Source of the DNA: JAWLGW01 sp964569055 | GTDB lineage: Bacteria > Planctomycetota > J058 | Assembly (NCBI GenBank): GCA_964569055.1 | Contig: CAZMSZ010000357.1 | Span: 1 to 7,735 of the forward strand | Length of the DNA: 7,735 nt | Direction: 5' to 3' | Shown: one piece after another, positions 6,725 through 7,735 of the stretch | How positions within the stretch are numbered: position 1 is the stretch's first letter | How the letters are laid out: every line of letters begins with the position of its first letter | The notes under the pieces: generated by a model | Told to the model about the DNA's origin: nothing | What the model saw: the letters and a program-made list of their open reading frames with translations, nothing else | Databases searched by the model: none | Translations under genes and position numbers: made by a program

Positions 6725-7458
6725 GATCGATCCTCCGGCCACAGCTCGAGCAGCACGGCGTCATAGCTGACGATCCCGAGCAGCACCGCGTGGAGCAGCC
6801 GCTCGGTCGGAACGAGGTAGCGCCCGTCGGAGCTGAACGGGACGTGGCGGGCCGGGTCGCGCACCCACAGCTGCGCCCCGCCGTCGGCATAGCCGCACAC
6901 GACGAGGAAGTGGCCGACCGGGTCGCCGGCCACGTCGTCGCTCTCGTTGTCGTCGGGCCGCTCGCGCGCCTGACGATAGAGGTAGGTGGCGTTGAGCCCG
7001 CACAGGACGGGATGCCCGCGGGCCAGCATGTCCACGATCAGCGCCGCCGAGAGCTCGACGTCGAAGCGCACCTCGCCCCCGCCCTGGAGCAGCGCGGCGT
7101 ACCCGCGGCAGATCGCGGCCACCTTCGCCTTGCGCGTGACGCGGGCGCGCGCGAGCAGCTTGTCGCTCAGCGCCTCGCGCTCGAGCCCGGCCCAGGTCGG
7201 GTCGAACACGCGCAGGTTGTAGGAGGTGACCCGCGCGCGGTAGCCGAGGCGCAGCGCGGTCAGCGCGAGGTAGACCGCGAGCGTGCCGCCGTCGGGGTTG
7301 CGGGTGGTCAGCTCGACCAGCCGCTCGAACGGGCTGTCGTCGCCGTAGAAGCGCAGCACCTGCAGCAGGCAGGTCGGGCCGCACGTCACGTCGTCGGGCT
7401 GCGCGAACCGGGGGACGTCGAGCTCGAGGTGCTCGGGGAGGTCCGGGGTTCGCGCCAT
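6721..7458 (-). CDS. C39-like (papain-fold) cysteine peptidase, first gene of the amidoligase operon
   Basis: A 245-residue soluble protein of the C39-like peptidase group (resembling the DUF3335 family). Seen: oxyanion Gln and nucleophile in QPDDVTCGPTC (Q20, C26), a mid-domain segment LLARGHPVLCGLNATYLY at about 145-161, catalytic His in DPVGHFLVVCGY (H183) and the third catalytic residue in VRDPA (D201). The triad is therefore complete. There is no signal peptide, no ABC-transporter region and no transmembrane segment, so it is not a bacteriocin-exporter C39 domain and should act in the cytoplasm. The ATG at 7458 has GGAGG 4 bases upstream. The frame stays open to a TTG at 7599, but that extension is low-complexity and lacks support. 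Its stop overlaps the ligase start (GTGA). A role in trimming or removing the ligase product is inferred from the operon. Confidence 0.85.
   Translation of the reverse strand: MARTPDLPEHLELDVPRFAQPDDVTCGPTCLLQVLRFYGDDSPFERLVELTTRNPDGGTLAVYLALTALRLGYRARVTSYNLRVFDPTWAGLEREALSDKLLARARVTRKAKVAAICRGYAALLQGGGEVRFDVELSAALIVDMLARGHPVLCGLNATYLYRQARERPDDNESDDVAGDPVGHFLVVCGYADGGAQLWVRDPARHVPFSSDGRYLVPTERLLHAVLLGIVSYDAVLLELWPEDRS
6732..6736 (-). promoter_or_regulatory. Shine-Dalgarno GGAGG that fixes the GTG start of the ligase fusion
   Basis: On the minus strand GGAGG is followed by 7 bases and GTG (6724-6722), and this GTG overlaps the peptidase TGA as GTGA. The alternative GTG at 6742 lies upstream of this GGAGG and would add six residues not expected in the RLAN family. 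The arrangement indicates translational coupling of the peptidase and ligase. Confidence 0.8.
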
Positions 7459-7509
7459 GCAGCCTCCGGCGCCCGCGCGCTTCGCGGCGGGCGCGGGGCC
7501 TGGGAAGGG

Positions 7510-7538
7510 ATCCTCGCCGCTCGCCGACGGCGAGCCAA
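7510..7538 (-). promoter_or_regulatory. Weak sigma-70-like promoter with a 7-3-7 dyad in its spacer
   Basis: On the minus strand TTGGCT (7538-7533) is followed after 17 bases by GAGGAT (7515-7510), a poor match to -35/-10 boxes (4/6 and 3/6). A perfect inverted repeat GCTCGCC-N3-GGCGAGC occupies 7519-7535, mostly inside the spacer. The site lies 52 bases upstream of the peptidase ATG. Dyads within the spacer are typical of MerR-type operators, but the match is weak and GC-rich DNA gives such repeats by chance. Confidence 0.25.
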
Positions 7539-7595
7539 GGCTGAGGTCCTCGGCGCGCCCCGCGGGCACGGCGGCGCGAACCGGGGCGGCGCGGG

Positions 7596-7733
7596 TCAAG
7601 CGAGGCCGCCCCCCGCCGCTGCGGGGAGCGCCGCGCCGAGCGCGTGCTCGAGCTTCGCCGACCGATCGATCACGCCGACGTTCTCCTGGGGGTGGACGCC
7701 CCCTGCTCGAACGCGCGGTAGCTTAGCGCCCGC
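7596..7733 (-). CDS. Possible C-terminal end of a gene, or a 25-codon small ORF, at the right edge
   Basis: A minus-strand frame is open from the window edge to a TGA at 7598-7596. Its last part reads HPQENVGVIDRSAKLEHALG and then an Ala/Gly-rich tail, and looks more protein-like than its neighbours. It could be the tail of a gene starting beyond the window, or a 25-codon ORF from GTG 7673 with AGGAG 9 bases upstream. I recognise no family, and 46 codons are too few for a firm call. The rest of 7459-7735 shows no other gene. Confidence 0.25.
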   Translation of the reverse strand, partial: AGAKLPRVRAGGVHPQENVGVIDRSAKLEHALGAALPAAAGGGLA

Positions 7734-7735
7734 CG

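Noticed and set aside
2996..6766. A 1256-codon plus-strand open frame crossing the second gap
   Set aside because: It is antisense to the ligase fusion and the GNAT gene and runs through the N block. Its translation is Arg/Ala/Gly/Leu/Val-rich without family motifs, as expected from a mirror frame of high-GC codons.
3633..6890. A 1085-codon minus-strand frame
   Set aside because: It is a shifted frame over the ligase fusion, Arg/Ala/Pro-rich without domains, while the overlapping frame contains all RLAN, ATP-grasp and GCS2 motifs.
7459..7599. N-terminal extension of the peptidase from TTG 7599
   Set aside because: It is Pro/Ala/Gly-rich low-complexity sequence with no signal peptide, whereas ATG 7458 has a GGAGG and begins just before the catalytic domain.

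Overview
The window is very GC-rich bacterial DNA with strongly G/C-ending codons, Shine-Dalgarno sequences of the GGAGG type and tight gene packing. The mix of UdgX, a DUF11-type extracytoplasmic lipoprotein, a sigma-54 promoter match and an ATP-grasp/GCS2 amidoligase locus would fit a high-GC Planctomycetota or Myxococcota genome. That placement is an inference and no marker gene fixes it. Two runs of exactly 100 N show that this is a draft, probably short-read or metagenomic, scaffold.

Layout. Bases 1-122 hold no gene I can support. Bases 123-785 (+) encode UdgX, the uracil-DNA glycosylase-superfamily enzyme that traps uracil-containing DNA covalently. The 172-base gap after it holds a GC hairpin and a near-perfect -24/-12 sigma-54 promoter. 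From 958 (+) runs a secreted lipoprotein built of DUF11-like beta-sandwich repeats. Its first domain is split by a glutamine-rich insert of 11-residue repeats. The gene is broken by one assembly gap (1751-1850) and runs into a second (3160-3259), and both gaps lie at CAG repeats. The first gap is almost certainly an artefact: the 55 bases before it are identical to the 55 bases after it, and merging them gives one continuous reading frame.

The right-hand half is a convergent minus-strand operon, read from right to left. First is a C39-like (papain-fold) peptidase (7458-6721). It overlaps by 4 bases a 984-residue fusion (6724-3770) of a RimK-like ATP-grasp N-terminal (RLAN) domain, a RimK-type ATP-grasp ligase and a GCS2 carboxylate-amine ligase. 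After 84 bases containing a strong hairpin comes a GNAT acetyltransferase (3685-3260). Two amide-forming ligases, a peptidase and an acetyltransferase in one transcript point to synthesis, capping and processing of a peptide-like product or tag. Families of this kind have been predicted by comparative genomics, but I know of no proven substrate. This is the most interesting system in the window.

The last 277 bases (7459-7735) hold the operon's leader, a weak promoter candidate with an embedded dyad, and a doubtful short reading frame entering from the right edge.
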